This document shows, one piece after another, positions 1 to 7,384 of a stretch of DNA of 10,983 bases (its first letter is position 1; the number at the start of each line of letters is the position of its first letter). The notes beneath the pieces are model-generated. The model was given only the letters and a program-made list of their open reading frames with translations, was not told the origin of the DNA and searched no databases. Made by a program: the position numbers and the translations under genes. Source of the stretch: Dehalococcoidia bacterium UBA2160 (GTDB taxonomy: Bacteria > Chloroflexota > Dehalococcoidia > Lucifugimonadales > UBA1123). The stretch spans positions 1 through 10,983 of the forward strand of contig DCWO01000063.1 of NCBI GenBank assembly GCA_002328865.1. The letters are read 5' to 3'.

Positions 1-1
1 T

Positions 2-637
2 GTACAATCATCAACTCAGAGAGCTCGCGATATCAGCTCAAAGTCTCCATTAACTTTCCGTCCCATTTCTGTTGACAGCCAACACGTCTTGATGGATGTC
101 GTAATGCCGGGAATGAGCGGCATCGAAGCCACGCGCAAAATCAAGAAGATGAGTCCCGCGACATCGGTGGTCGTCCTCACCGCCTACGAAGATGACCGGT
201 ATATTCTGGGCCTCCTGGAGGCCGGCGCCGCGGGATACCTGCTCAAGACTTCGACCGGCAACGACGTCGTACAGGCGCTGAAGGCAGTAAGCGCCGGTGA
301 GTCTGTGCTGAACCCCCAAGTGGCGGCTAAGGTATTGGCCCGGGCCGTCCGAACGCCGGCGATGGCATCGGTTTCAACCGAGCAAAACCTCACGACGCGC
401 GAGATGGAAGTGCTCAAGCTGGCAGCCAGAGGGTTGAGCAACAAGGAGATTGCCGCCGATCTCTCGTTGCGCACACCGACTGTCAAGTCGCACCTAGTGA
501 ACGTGTTCACCAAGATGGGAACAAGTTCACGGACCGAGGCGGTCTTGGAAGCCCTCAGGCGTGGCTGGATCGGTCTAGAGGATGGAACGCAGGAACCTGA
601 AGACTCGGAAATACGTCTCGTTGGTCTGTCTGCGTGA
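2..637 (+). CDS. NarL/LuxR-family response regulator, 5' incomplete
   Basis: This is a DNA-binding response regulator that would be phosphorylated by a partner kinase and then act as a cytoplasmic transcription factor. The visible part starts inside the receiver domain. The phosphoacceptor is the Asp of LMDVVMPGMSG (codon 95-97), followed by the conserved Thr in VVVLTAY and Lys in GYLLKTS. A C-terminal LuxR-type helix-turn-helix runs from LTTREMEVLKLAARGLSNKE through the recognition helix TPTVKSHLVNVFTKMG. The frame is open to base 2. The first start codons in it are TTG at 89 and ATG at 92, and starting there would drop the first half of the receiver. I therefore treat the gene as cut by the window edge. 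However, the 31 residues before the Asp do not resemble a receiver (no acidic DD pair or G-E-A-x-(D/N)-G segment), so a junction or sequence error near base 80 is possible. It is followed by the histidine kinase on the same strand. Confidence 0.88.
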   Translation, partial: VQSSTQRARDISSKSPLTFRPISVDSQHVLMDVVMPGMSGIEATRKIKKMSPATSVVVLTAYEDDRYILGLLEAGAAGYLLKTSTGNDVVQALKAVSAGESVLNPQVAAKVLARAVRTPAMASVSTEQNLTTREMEVLKLAARGLSNKEIAADLSLRTPTVKSHLVNVFTKMGTSSRTEAVLEALRRGWIGLEDGTQEPEDSEIRLVGLSA

Positions 638-752
638 CGGGACCAGGCTCTCGCTTACGCTCGCAAGCCCGTGTCCGCGCAATTCGTCCAAACATATGTG
701 ACCGTCTCGTTGGCAGTGTCGCAGCCCAGGAGAAAGCTAGGTCGACCAGGCC

Positions 753-1859
753 ATGGATTTGAGGGGCATCCTCGGGAATCGGCTGGGCATGCTACAAGGA
801 TTGAAGAGCCAGCGACGAGTTCATAGAAGTCGCGGCACGGTCCGTCGCCAAGTCTGTGTCTTGGGCATCCTGTTGGCGGCTGCCATTCTGCTGCGCGATG
901 CCACAGCGATGTTTGGCCTCTCTTCATTCGCCGCAGGCATGTCGCTGTCCGAAGCCGATCTTCACTCATTGGAGCGGCTTCTGTTTCTACCTCCCGTTGC
1001 ATACGCAACCGGCGCATTCGGGTCTCGTGGCGGCGGCGGCACGTTGATCTTTGCCGCTGCTGTGATGATTGCACGAGCTGCCATGGGGCCCACTGACCAG
1101 GCGCCCCAATCCCTCCTCCAAACGGCCGGAGTGACGATGACGGGAGGACTTTTCGTACTGTGGCTGGCTTCAGAGAGCAGGAGAGCGGACACTGCCGGAG
1201 GCACGGTCAAACAGATACTGATGGCTCAAGAACGAAAGCAACAGCGGATCGCCCGAGAACTCCACGACGACACGGTTCAATCTCTCTACGTCATCGCTCA
1301 AGGTCTGGACCGTGTGGCCTCCAACGACGACGAGAGGATGGACGCAAAGACGGCTTCCGAGTTGTCGAAGATCCGTGGAACTGCATTGCAGACGGTGACG
1401 GGTCTGAGGCGTTTGATCCAAGACCTCCGTCCTCACGTGCTCAGCGACATGGGTTTCGTTCCCGCATTGGAATGGATGGTTGATGACCACGCCAAACGCT
1501 ATGCAACGGCCGCGAGATTGGAATTGCGTGGCCGCCTCCCTGTCCTCAGCCAAAAAGCACAGCTTTTATTGTGGAGGATTGCGCAAGAGGCGATGCGCAA
1601 CTCGGGCAAGTACGCCGACGCGAGTGAGATACTCGTCACCCTCGACAGCGCAGAGTCAACTTTCAGGATGGTTGTCGCTGATAGCGGGAAAGGGTTCGAC
1701 CCTCGCCAGGTCCTGCGCGATTCGCATCGGACCGGGAGGATGGGAATCTTGAGCATGCAAGAGAGAACTGCGCTGCTCGGGGGCTCCTTCGAGATTCACG
1801 CCGAACCAGGGAAGGGCTCCGTCATTACAGTGGAGATCCCCTTGAAACCCGCGGATTGA
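753..1859 (+). CDS. Membrane-anchored two-component sensor histidine kinase (HisKA_3/NarX-DegS class)
   Basis: This sensor kinase of 368 aa very likely phosphorylates the regulator encoded just upstream. The N-terminal half has about four hydrophobic segments (roughly residues 33-48, 73-90, 97-112 and 122-140) with short connections and no large external sensor domain, so it may sense something in or near the membrane. A helical linker leads to the HisKA_3 dimerisation motif RIARELHDDTVQSL, with His171 as phosphoacceptor. The HATPase_c domain follows: N-box around QEAMRNSGKYA (E279, N283), G1 box ADSGKGF (D310) and G2 region GRMGILSMQERTALLGG. ATG at 753 is the first start after an in-frame TAG at 738. 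An AGGAG lies rather far upstream (728-732), so a start slightly downstream, at TTG 759 or ATG 789, cannot be excluded. The N-box has Tyr where His is common. The gene ends in a convergent arrangement with the MFS exporter. Confidence 0.92.
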   Translation: MDLRGILGNRLGMLQGLKSQRRVHRSRGTVRRQVCVLGILLAAAILLRDATAMFGLSSFAAGMSLSEADLHSLERLLFLPPVAYATGAFGSRGGGGTLIFAAAVMIARAAMGPTDQAPQSLLQTAGVTMTGGLFVLWLASESRRADTAGGTVKQILMAQERKQQRIARELHDDTVQSLYVIAQGLDRVASNDDERMDAKTASELSKIRGTALQTVTGLRRLIQDLRPHVLSDMGFVPALEWMVDDHAKRYATAARLELRGRLPVLSQKAQLLLWRIAQEAMRNSGKYADASEILVTLDSAESTFRMVVADSGKGFDPRQVLRDSHRTGRMGILSMQERTALLGGSFEIHAEPGKGSVITVEIPLKPAD

Positions 1860-1905
1860 TTCCTTGGTCGAAGCGTTCCGGTCTCCCCGTCGGTGGGCTC
1901 CCCGT

Positions 1906-1950
1906 GCGCCCCTGACGCCCAGCAGCCCTGCTTAACAATCTCAGGGGCGC
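1906..1950. terminator. Inverted repeat between convergent genes, possible bidirectional terminator
   Basis: GCGCCCCTGA at 1906-1915 is the exact reverse complement of TCAGGGGCGC at 1941-1950, giving a 10-bp G+C-rich stem. The 25-base loop itself contains a small hairpin (AGCA 1921-1924 with TGCT 1929-1932). It sits in the 104-base gap between the kinase stop and the exporter stop, where a shared terminator is expected. Neither strand has a T-tract after the stem, so it is not a textbook intrinsic terminator. The repeat is seen directly; the function is inferred. Confidence 0.5.
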
Positions 1951-1963
1951 CATCTACAGTCTC

Positions 1964-3241
1964 CTAGGCGATTTTCCGGAAGCCAGGGTTGGTCAGGGCG
2001 AACACCGCTGTTGCTATCACCAGCAGCGCCCCGCTGATAAGCAACGCGTCAGGCGTTCCGATGCGTTCCGCGACCGCTCCGAACGGCACCGAGGTCACGG
2101 GCATGAAACCGAGCGTCATCATTCTGATGCTCATCATCCGGCCCCGCATTTCGGGAGCGGAATGGAGTTGGATGAGCGTCACGCTGAGTGACATGAACAG
2201 TGCGCTGGCCAGCCCAACGAAAAGCAAAAGCGGCACGGCCAGGATATACGACGTCACCTGTGAGCTAAACGTCAAACCCACGCCCCAAAGCACGCACGAA
2301 ACTAAAACTACCAGTCCGCGTCGGCTCAGATTGTTCAGCGACGCCAGAATCAGAGTCCCGGCCAATGCGCCGACTCCCATGAACGTCAGGAGCATTCCAA
2401 GACCGTCGGACTGCACGTCCAACGCCTCCCGAGCCCAGGCAGGCAACAGCACGAAGAATGAGAATCCGAACAGCTCCGGAATGATAGCCATGATGATCAA
2501 CCCGCGGCGCAACGGATCGACGGCGACGTATCTCAACCCCTCGCCAATGTCGCTGAACACGCTCGTCCGAGGGCGGTCAACGACTATTTGCCCTCCCTCG
2601 ACCCTCATGATCGCCGCCACCGACACCATGTATACGCCTCCAACAATGAAGAAGACGCCGGCCGTGTCGATGAAGATTATCAGGACTCCAGCCAATGCGG
2701 GGCCCACAATGCGCGAGATGTTCATTCCCGAGTTGTTGAGCGAGATCGCGTTCATCAGCTTGGTCTCAGGGACAACATCGGCAATCATCGCCTGACGGCT
2801 CGGCATCTGGAACGCTGCCATTGTGCCATTCATGACGCCGATCACCAAAACCATCCAGAAAGTGACGATTCCAGACAGGTCGAGAGCTGCAAGCGCCAAA
2901 GTGAACAGCCCGTTGCCAGCCTGGCTCAGCATCACCAAACGTTTTCGCGGGATCCTGTCCGCCAGCGCGCCGGCTAGCGGCGATACTACGGTCATCGGCA
3001 CGGAGAACGTCATCATCACAAATGCCAGCGCCAGGGGAGAGTCGTCGGCCAATCGAAGGACGAGCCAGCCCCGGGTGATCATCTGCATGTTCATCGCCAT
3101 GAACGAGCCCATCGAAGCCAGCCACAGCCACCGGAAGTCACGAATCTGAAGCGACTCGAACATTCGGAAGCGACTCAAGGTATGCAGTAGCGAAGGCCTG
3201 GCTGCCTCGATCTCGGGGGGCGGAAGTGTAGATCGACTCAA
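1964..3241 (-). CDS. MFS transporter, MFS_3 / EntS-like efflux type
   Basis: This integral inner-membrane protein of 425 aa is predicted to have 12 TM helices and to be a proton-driven exporter of small molecules; the substrate cannot be told. The loop 2-3 motif A is present as GALADRIPRKR (residues 91-101). The segment QMPSRQAMIADVVP (145-158) is typical of MFS_3 / enterobactin-exporter-like proteins, and the second half carries a motif-A-like repeat around SAPEMRGRMMS. The start used is TTG at 3241, preceded by a weak AGG about 11 bases upstream. ATG at residue 27 (MFESLQIRDFRWLW) is a credible alternative, because family similarity begins about there. It lies downstream of the peptide-transporter operon on the same strand, separated by 238 bases with its own promoter candidate, and converges with the kinase gene. 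It could be a target of the neighbouring two-component pair, but nothing in the sequence proves this. Confidence 0.92.
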   Translation of the reverse strand: MSRSTLPPPEIEAARPSLLHTLSRFRMFESLQIRDFRWLWLASMGSFMAMNMQMITRGWLVLRLADDSPLALAFVMMTFSVPMTVVSPLAGALADRIPRKRLVMLSQAGNGLFTLALAALDLSGIVTFWMVLVIGVMNGTMAAFQMPSRQAMIADVVPETKLMNAISLNNSGMNISRIVGPALAGVLIIFIDTAGVFFIVGGVYMVSVAAIMRVEGGQIVVDRPRTSVFSDIGEGLRYVAVDPLRRGLIIMAIIPELFGFSFFVLLPAWAREALDVQSDGLGMLLTFMGVGALAGTLILASLNNLSRRGLVVLVSCVLWGVGLTFSSQVTSYILAVPLLLFVGLASALFMSLSVTLIQLHSAPEMRGRMMSIRMMTLGFMPVTSVPFGAVAERIGTPDALLISGALLVIATAVFALTNPGFRKIA

Positions 3242-3285
3242 ATTGAAGATTACCTGAAGAACGTTTCTCGAATTATCAGACGTTT

Positions 3286-3291
3286 ACTATA
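3286..3291 (-). promoter_or_regulatory. Candidate -10 box for the MFS exporter gene
   Basis: On the minus strand the hexamer reads TATAGT (5 of 6 matches to TATAAT) in an A+T-rich island that stands out from its surroundings. A second -10-like hexamer, GATAAT, lies at 3273-3278. Either would give a short leader before the TTG start at 3241. No convincing -35 box is visible at 16-18 bases spacing, so the call rests on the -10 match and position only. Confidence 0.35.
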
Positions 3292-3346
3292 CCGAAGCTA
3301 TCACCTGCACCACTTGCGGGTCAAGCGGAATCGCGAGTTCGGTTTA

Positions 3347-3356
3347 ATCACGTGAT
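3347..3356. promoter_or_regulatory. 10-bp perfect palindrome ATCACGTGAT upstream of the exporter
   Basis: ATCACGTGAT is its own reverse complement and lies about 55 bases upstream of the candidate -10 box, in non-coding DNA. That position suits an activator or repressor site. A palindrome of this length can arise by chance and no family of regulators is indicated. Confidence 0.2.
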
Positions 3357-3455
3357 CTGTTTCGAATCGCATAGGCGGAAATCGGCCAAAATCAACTCGA
3401 AGAGTGGGGTGCGACTGGCTTGACCACGACAGGTAGCCACATTCGCCGAAATCCG

Positions 3456-3490
3456 AACTCGGCAATCCGTAACAGACGGCTAGCCGAGTT
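3456..3490 (-). terminator. Stem-loop across the stop codon of the last operon gene
   Basis: AACTCGGC at 3456-3463 is the exact reverse complement of GCCGAGTT at 3483-3490, an 8-bp stem. The loop holds the TAG stop (3480-3482) and an inner 4-bp hairpin (3467-3470 with 3476-3479). An alternative hairpin uses GCCGA near 3444 with TCGGC at 3459-3463. In the minus-strand transcript the stem is followed only by a weak T-rich stretch (CGGATTTCGG). It probably marks the operon end or protects the 3' end of the message. Confidence 0.4.
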
Positions 3491-4151
3491 TCGCGAGGAA
3501 CTCCGCGGAGCCGAAGGACGCGATCGTAACGACCACGACCGCTAGGACTACCGCGATGGCCGGAGGGCCATATCTCTGAAACTGCGAACTCTGACCTGAA
3601 TTGATCCGATCGATCGCCCAGCCGCCCAGGGTCAGGAACACGCCGCCCAACATACCGGTGAACACGCCGAAGGCGCCGTGGGAGAATGCGACGGAAATGC
3701 CGCGGAACAGCGAGTCGACAACCTCGACGAACAGGTCGCCAGCAGCGACCGAGCCGTCGGCGAACTCGACGAATACGGTGCTCATTGGGATGAAGAAACC
3801 GGTTACGAAGGGAAACGATACGCCGAAAGCAAAACCGAGAGCCACCCAGACCAGGATGCCGCGAGCGGTTTCGATTCTCTCGCTTATCACCCATGTGACC
3901 AATCCGGCCACAAAGCCGCTGGGAACGAATGCTCCGGCGCCCATGATCAAAGAGTGGGTGAAGCTCAGGTGCACCGGTGTTTTCGGATACTCGACCGCAG
4001 CCATGAGAGTGATGAAGATTGCGGCGATACCGATGCCTCCACCGCAAAACGCTACAGATCCGATCAACCGTGTGCGGCGGATTCTGCGCCAATGGCTCTC
4101 TGCTCTCAGAGTTTCCGCGGCCTCCATCTCCCGCGGGGTGCGGTCAACCAA
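3480..4151 (-). CDS. Unrecognised five-TM membrane protein, last gene of the peptide-transporter operon
   Basis: I do not recognise this 223-aa protein. It has a charged cytoplasmic-looking N-terminus (residues 1-27, rich in Arg and Glu). About five hydrophobic segments follow, near 28-52, 66-90, 99-122, 155-182 and 196-215, several rich in Gly, Phe and small residues (for example GVFTGMLGGVFLTLGG). A short polar tail ends the protein. No catalytic motif, ATP site or cysteine cluster is visible. The start is TTG at 4151, which overlaps the end of the OppF-like ATPase gene by 8 bases (TTGGTTGA), so it is probably translated by coupling; ATG at residue 9 is an alternative. Its position suggests a role tied to the transporter, such as an accessory subunit or a membrane partner, but that is inference. 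Confidence 0.82.
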   Translation of the reverse strand: MVDRTPREMEAAETLRAESHWRRIRRTRLIGSVAFCGGGIGIAAIFITLMAAVEYPKTPVHLSFTHSLIMGAGAFVPSGFVAGLVTWVISERIETARGILVWVALGFAFGVSFPFVTGFFIPMSTVFVEFADGSVAAGDLFVEVVDSLFRGISVAFSHGAFGVFTGMLGGVFLTLGGWAIDRINSGQSSQFQRYGPPAIAVVLAVVVVTIASFGSAEFLAKLG

Positions 4152-5196
4152 TGCCGTTCGAGTCGGCCATCACCACGCCGGGCAACTCAATCTCCTCCGC
4201 CCGGTGGCAACTCACATAGTGCTCCGGTGAAATTTCCGTTAATTGCGGGGCCTGCGTACGGCAGATGTCGGTGGCGTAAGAGCAGCGTGGGTTGAAGTAG
4301 CATCCGGGAGGCGGGTCGGCAGGGTTGGCCACCTCGCCTTGAAGCACAACTCGCTCGGAGCGAGACCTCGGATCGGGTTGGGGGTTGGACGACAGGAGTG
4401 CGGCAGTATACGGGTGTCTGGGTTGAACGAATAGCTCCTGTGAGACGGCCACCTCGACCATCTTCCCAACGTACATCACGGCGACACGGTCGCTGATGTG
4501 TTTCACGACACTCAGGTCGTGGGCCACGAAAAGGTAGGTCAAATCGAGTTCTTCTTGCAATTCCATCATCAGGTTTAACACCTGAGCTTGGACCGAAACA
4601 TCCAGGGCCGACACCGGTTCGTCCGCCACGATCAACCGCGGTCTGAGCACGAGGGCTCGAGCTATCCCGATGCGCTGTCTCTGGCCGCCGCTGAAGGCGT
4701 GTGGATACCTGCGCATGAACTCGGGCCGGAGTCCGACCAACTCCAACGCGTCCGCCACCCGCTCTTCGCGCTCACTACGGTTCCCGATCCCGTTGTTGAG
4801 CAACGGTTCTCCGACGATGTCCAACAGCGTCATTCGAGGATTCAGTGAGGAGAACGGGTCCTGAAAGATCATCTGCATTTCGCGTCGGAGCAAGCGGAGT
4901 TGCGACTGAGGCAGCTTGGCCACGTCGACGAACTCTCCGACAGCGCTCCGGAACATTATCTGGCCGTCAGTTGGGTCGACTGCCCTCAATATGCAACGAG
5001 AAGTGGTTGTCTTGCCGCATCCGCTCTCGCCAACAAGTCCCAGCGTCTCACCTTCGTTGATGAAAAAACTGACATCGTCGACCGCCCGTATGGCGCCGAC
5101 CTCGCGTCTGAGGAATCCCTTTTTGATCGGGAAGTACTTGCGCAGGTCAGTGACGTCCAAAAGTCTTTGAGGGGCTTGCTTGGTATCTTCGACCAC
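4144..5196 (-). CDS. Peptide ABC transporter ATP-binding protein, OppF/DppF-like
   Basis: This is the second of two cytoplasmic ATPases that power import. In its 350 aa the ABC motifs are complete: Walker A GESGCGKT (56-63), Q-loop Gln112 in MIFQDP, signature FSGGQRQR (168-175), Walker B LIVADEP with Glu193, and His226 of the H-loop in VAHDLS. The C-terminal oligo_HPY region (HPYTAALLSSNP, then GCYFNPRC) contains Cys299, Cys305, Cys312 and Cys330. That is the four-Cys pattern known in this family to hold an iron-sulphur cluster in a related DppD. The GTG start at 5196 has a strong Shine-Dalgarno sequence 7 bases upstream, inside the end of the preceding gene. The coding sequence begins 3 bases after that gene's stop and ends overlapping the five-TM protein gene. 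Confidence 0.95.
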   Translation of the reverse strand: MVEDTKQAPQRLLDVTDLRKYFPIKKGFLRREVGAIRAVDDVSFFINEGETLGLVGESGCGKTTTSRCILRAVDPTDGQIMFRSAVGEFVDVAKLPQSQLRLLRREMQMIFQDPFSSLNPRMTLLDIVGEPLLNNGIGNRSEREERVADALELVGLRPEFMRRYPHAFSGGQRQRIGIARALVLRPRLIVADEPVSALDVSVQAQVLNLMMELQEELDLTYLFVAHDLSVVKHISDRVAVMYVGKMVEVAVSQELFVQPRHPYTAALLSSNPQPDPRSRSERVVLQGEVANPADPPPGCYFNPRCSYATDICRTQAPQLTEISPEHYVSCHRAEEIELPGVVMADSNGIG

Positions 5197-5199
5197 GCG

Positions 5200-6246
5200 T
5201 TAACCTTCCTGGTACAGAAAGCAGCTCACCTGGTGATCGCTTCCAATTGTAATCGATTCGGGTTCACCCACGTCACATGTCCCCTCGATGAACGACGGGC
5301 ACCGCGGGTTGAACGCGCAGCCGGACGGTCGGTCGTAGGGGTGGGGGATTGAACCGGTGATTGACGCCAGCATCTCACGCGACTCTGATTGGACACGGGG
5401 GATCGACTGCAACAGAGCCTTGGTGTAAGGGTGTTTGGGGTCGTGGAAGATGTCGTCAACCGGAGCGCTCTCCACCACCTTGCCCAGGTACATCACAACC
5501 ACGTCGTCCGCCATCTCGGCGATGACTCCCAGGTCATGGGTAATCAACATGACCGCCATTCCGAACTCTTTTTGGAGGTCTGAAATCAACTCGAGGATCT
5601 GAGCCTGGGTTGTTACGTCCAGCGCCGTTGTCGGTTCGTCGGCTATAAGCAGGCTGGGGTTGCACGACAGTGCCATGGCAATCATGGCGCGCTGCCGCAA
5701 TCCGCCGCTCAATTCGAATGAGTACTGCCTGATGCGCTCTTCGGGCAATGGTATTCCCACTTGCCTCAGCATATCGATGGCGATCTCTTCCGCCTCTGAC
5801 TTAGAAACGTCCCGGTGGAGCAGTATGGCTTCCATAAGCTGGTTGCCGATCGTGTGCACGGGGCTGAATGAGGTCATCGGTTCTTGGAAGACGTATGCGA
5901 TTTCACCCCCTCGGATGGAGCGCATCTCTTCACCGTCGACATCGTAATTGGTCAGGTCGACGACTTCGCCGGACTCGTCGTCGGCAGTCCTGTGGCGGAA
6001 TCGAATCTCACCGTCCACGATGACGCCGGGTTTGTCCAAAATGCCAAGAATGGATCTGGCGGCGACGCTTTTGCCGCAGCCGCTCTCTCCAACGATCCCG
6101 AGCGTCTTGCCGGCCGCGACATCGAAGCTGGCGCCGTCGACCGCTACAACTGTCCCTTCGTCCAGCGGGAAATGCGTATGAAGGTTTCGTACGGAGAGGA
6201 ATTCGTCTTTGGGTCGTTCCAAGTTTGCATCCAATAGGCTATCCAT
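5200..6246 (-). CDS. Peptide ABC transporter ATP-binding protein, OppD/DppD-like
   Basis: This is the first of the two ATPases, 348 aa, expected to pair with the OppF-like subunit on the cytoplasmic face of the permeases. The motifs are Walker A GESGCGKS (53-60), Q-loop Gln121 in VFQEP, signature LSGGLRQR (179-186), Walker B LLIADEP with Glu204, and H-loop His237 in ITHDLG. Position 5 of the signature is Leu instead of the Gln or Met more often seen. The C-terminal oligo_HPY segment (HPYTKALLQSIP, CAFNPRCP) has Cys310, Cys316, Cys324 and Cys342, as in members that bind a [4Fe-4S] cluster. ATG at 6246 overlaps the stop of the preceding permease by 8 bases (ATGGATAG). No separate Shine-Dalgarno sequence is obvious, which fits translational coupling. 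Confidence 0.95.
   Translation of the reverse strand: MDSLLDANLERPKDEFLSVRNLHTHFPLDEGTVVAVDGASFDVAAGKTLGIVGESGCGKSVAARSILGILDKPGVIVDGEIRFRHRTADDESGEVVDLTNYDVDGEEMRSIRGGEIAYVFQEPMTSFSPVHTIGNQLMEAILLHRDVSKSEAEEIAIDMLRQVGIPLPEERIRQYSFELSGGLRQRAMIAMALSCNPSLLIADEPTTALDVTTQAQILELISDLQKEFGMAVMLITHDLGVIAEMADDVVVMYLGKVVESAPVDDIFHDPKHPYTKALLQSIPRVQSESREMLASITGSIPHPYDRPSGCAFNPRCPSFIEGTCDVGEPESITIGSDHQVSCFLYQEG
5204..5210 (-). promoter_or_regulatory. Ribosome binding site of the OppF-like gene
   Basis: The minus strand reads AGGAAGG, 7 bases before the GTG at 5196. It lies within the last codons of the OppD-like gene and supports the GTG start, since no ATG stands nearby in the frame. Confidence 0.7.
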
Positions 6247-7384
6247 AAGGGTCGGCTGCGTCTCTCAAGCCGTCGCCGAGGAAGTTGAACGCCAAGACTG
6301 CGCCGATTACAGGGATCGCTGGAATCATGAGCCAAGGAGTCAGAGCGATTGTCTGCACGTTCTGCGCGGCCTGGAGCATGACTCCCCAACTGATGGCCGG
6401 AGGGCGAAGCCCCAGACCCAGGAAACTCAGCGATGTCTCACTGATGATAATGGCGGGCAACGCCAGTGTTGTCGATGCAATGATATGGCTCAGGAACGAC
6501 GGCGCCATATGTCGGAAGATAATGCGCATTTTGCTGGCGCCCGACAACTCCGCCGCGGTGACGAAATCCTCGTCTCTGAGAGACAGGAATCTGCCGCGGA
6601 CTTCGCGAGCCAGCGTCGTCCAACCTATCAGCGAGATGATAATGGTGATGGCAAAGTACATCTTGATTATCGACCATTCGCGAGGCACGGCGGCCGCGAT
6701 GCCCATCCAGAGCGGGATGGTGGGAATGGAGCGGAGGATCTCGATCACGCGCTGAATTATAATGTCCGCCCAGCCGCCGTAGTAGCCCGATATGCCTCCC
6801 AGCAGTACTCCCAATATCAGGCTGATCACTACGCTAACCAGGCCGATGAGCATCGATACTCGAGTCGCCACCATCAATCGAGACCAGACGTCTCTGCCCT
6901 GGACATCCGTTCCCAACAAGAACAACGTCTCTTCAGATTTGTGGGGAGCGGAGACGCCGAACAGATGCCTGTCCGTTGTGATGAAGCCCAAGAAGTCATA
7001 CTCATAACCGCGCGCGAATAATCGCACAGGTATCTTGACTTCAGGGTCGTTCACGTAGACCTTCTTGAAAGTCTTGGAGTCTCGCTGGCCGGATACGCCG
7101 GTGACGTACAGGCCTGGCTTGAACCCGTCGAAGAAATGCAGGCGCTGCGGGGGCATCTCGCCTCTTTTGGCTTCACTGAATACCGGATCGGAGACCGCCA
7201 AGAAATTCGCGCCGAGCACCACTATGTAGAATCCGAGCAGCACGATAGCAGCGGCCATCGCCAGACGGTGTTTACGGAGTCTCCACCACATCAATTGCCA
7301 TTGAGTGGCGGAGTAGACTCGCTCCGAAGAACGGTCGGCCGCGTCGTCCAATACCTGCCCTAGGGCAGCGCTTTCCTCGGCCAT
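6239..7384 (-). CDS. Peptide ABC transporter permease, OppC/DppC-like, with enlarged external loop
   Basis: This is one half of the transmembrane channel, 381 aa compared with about 300 in the typical family member. A cytoplasmic N-terminus leads to TM1 (about residues 42-64). About 90 residues of soluble sequence (65-155) then precede the family hallmark LGTDVQGRDVWSRL (157-170). The rest is the usual BPD_transp_1 domain with several TM helices (about 176-200, 218-232, 241-258, 300-318 and 350-370). The EAA loop that docks on the ATPases is at EDFVTAAELSGASKMRIIF (272-290). The end GDGLRDAADPYG matches the family end. ATG at 7384 follows the previous gene's TAG with no gap, with GGAG about 9 bases upstream. 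The extra loop should lie outside the cell next to the binding protein. Confidence 0.94.
   Translation of the reverse strand: MAEESAALGQVLDDAADRSSERVYSATQWQLMWWRLRKHRLAMAAAIVLLGFYIVVLGANFLAVSDPVFSEAKRGEMPPQRLHFFDGFKPGLYVTGVSGQRDSKTFKKVYVNDPEVKIPVRLFARGYEYDFLGFITTDRHLFGVSAPHKSEETLFLLGTDVQGRDVWSRLMVATRVSMLIGLVSVVISLILGVLLGGISGYYGGWADIIIQRVIEILRSIPTIPLWMGIAAAVPREWSIIKMYFAITIIISLIGWTTLAREVRGRFLSLRDEDFVTAAELSGASKMRIIFRHMAPSFLSHIIASTTLALPAIIISETSLSFLGLGLRPPAISWGVMLQAAQNVQTIALTPWLMIPAIPVIGAVLAFNFLGDGLRDAADPYG

Noticed and set aside
1989..2795. 268-codon + strand frame inside the MFS gene
   Set aside because: It is antisense to a clear 12-TM transporter; its Thr/Ser/Pro-rich translation matches no domain.
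3301..4092. 263-codon minus-strand frame overlapping the five-TM protein gene
   Set aside because: The translation is very rich in Arg and His with no hydrophobic pattern. The overlapping frame at 3480-4151 gives clear TM helices and couples to the preceding gene.
6209..7021. 270-codon + strand frame across the permease/ATPase junction
   Set aside because: It is antisense to two strong ABC genes and has shadow-like composition, rich in Arg, Gln and Asp.
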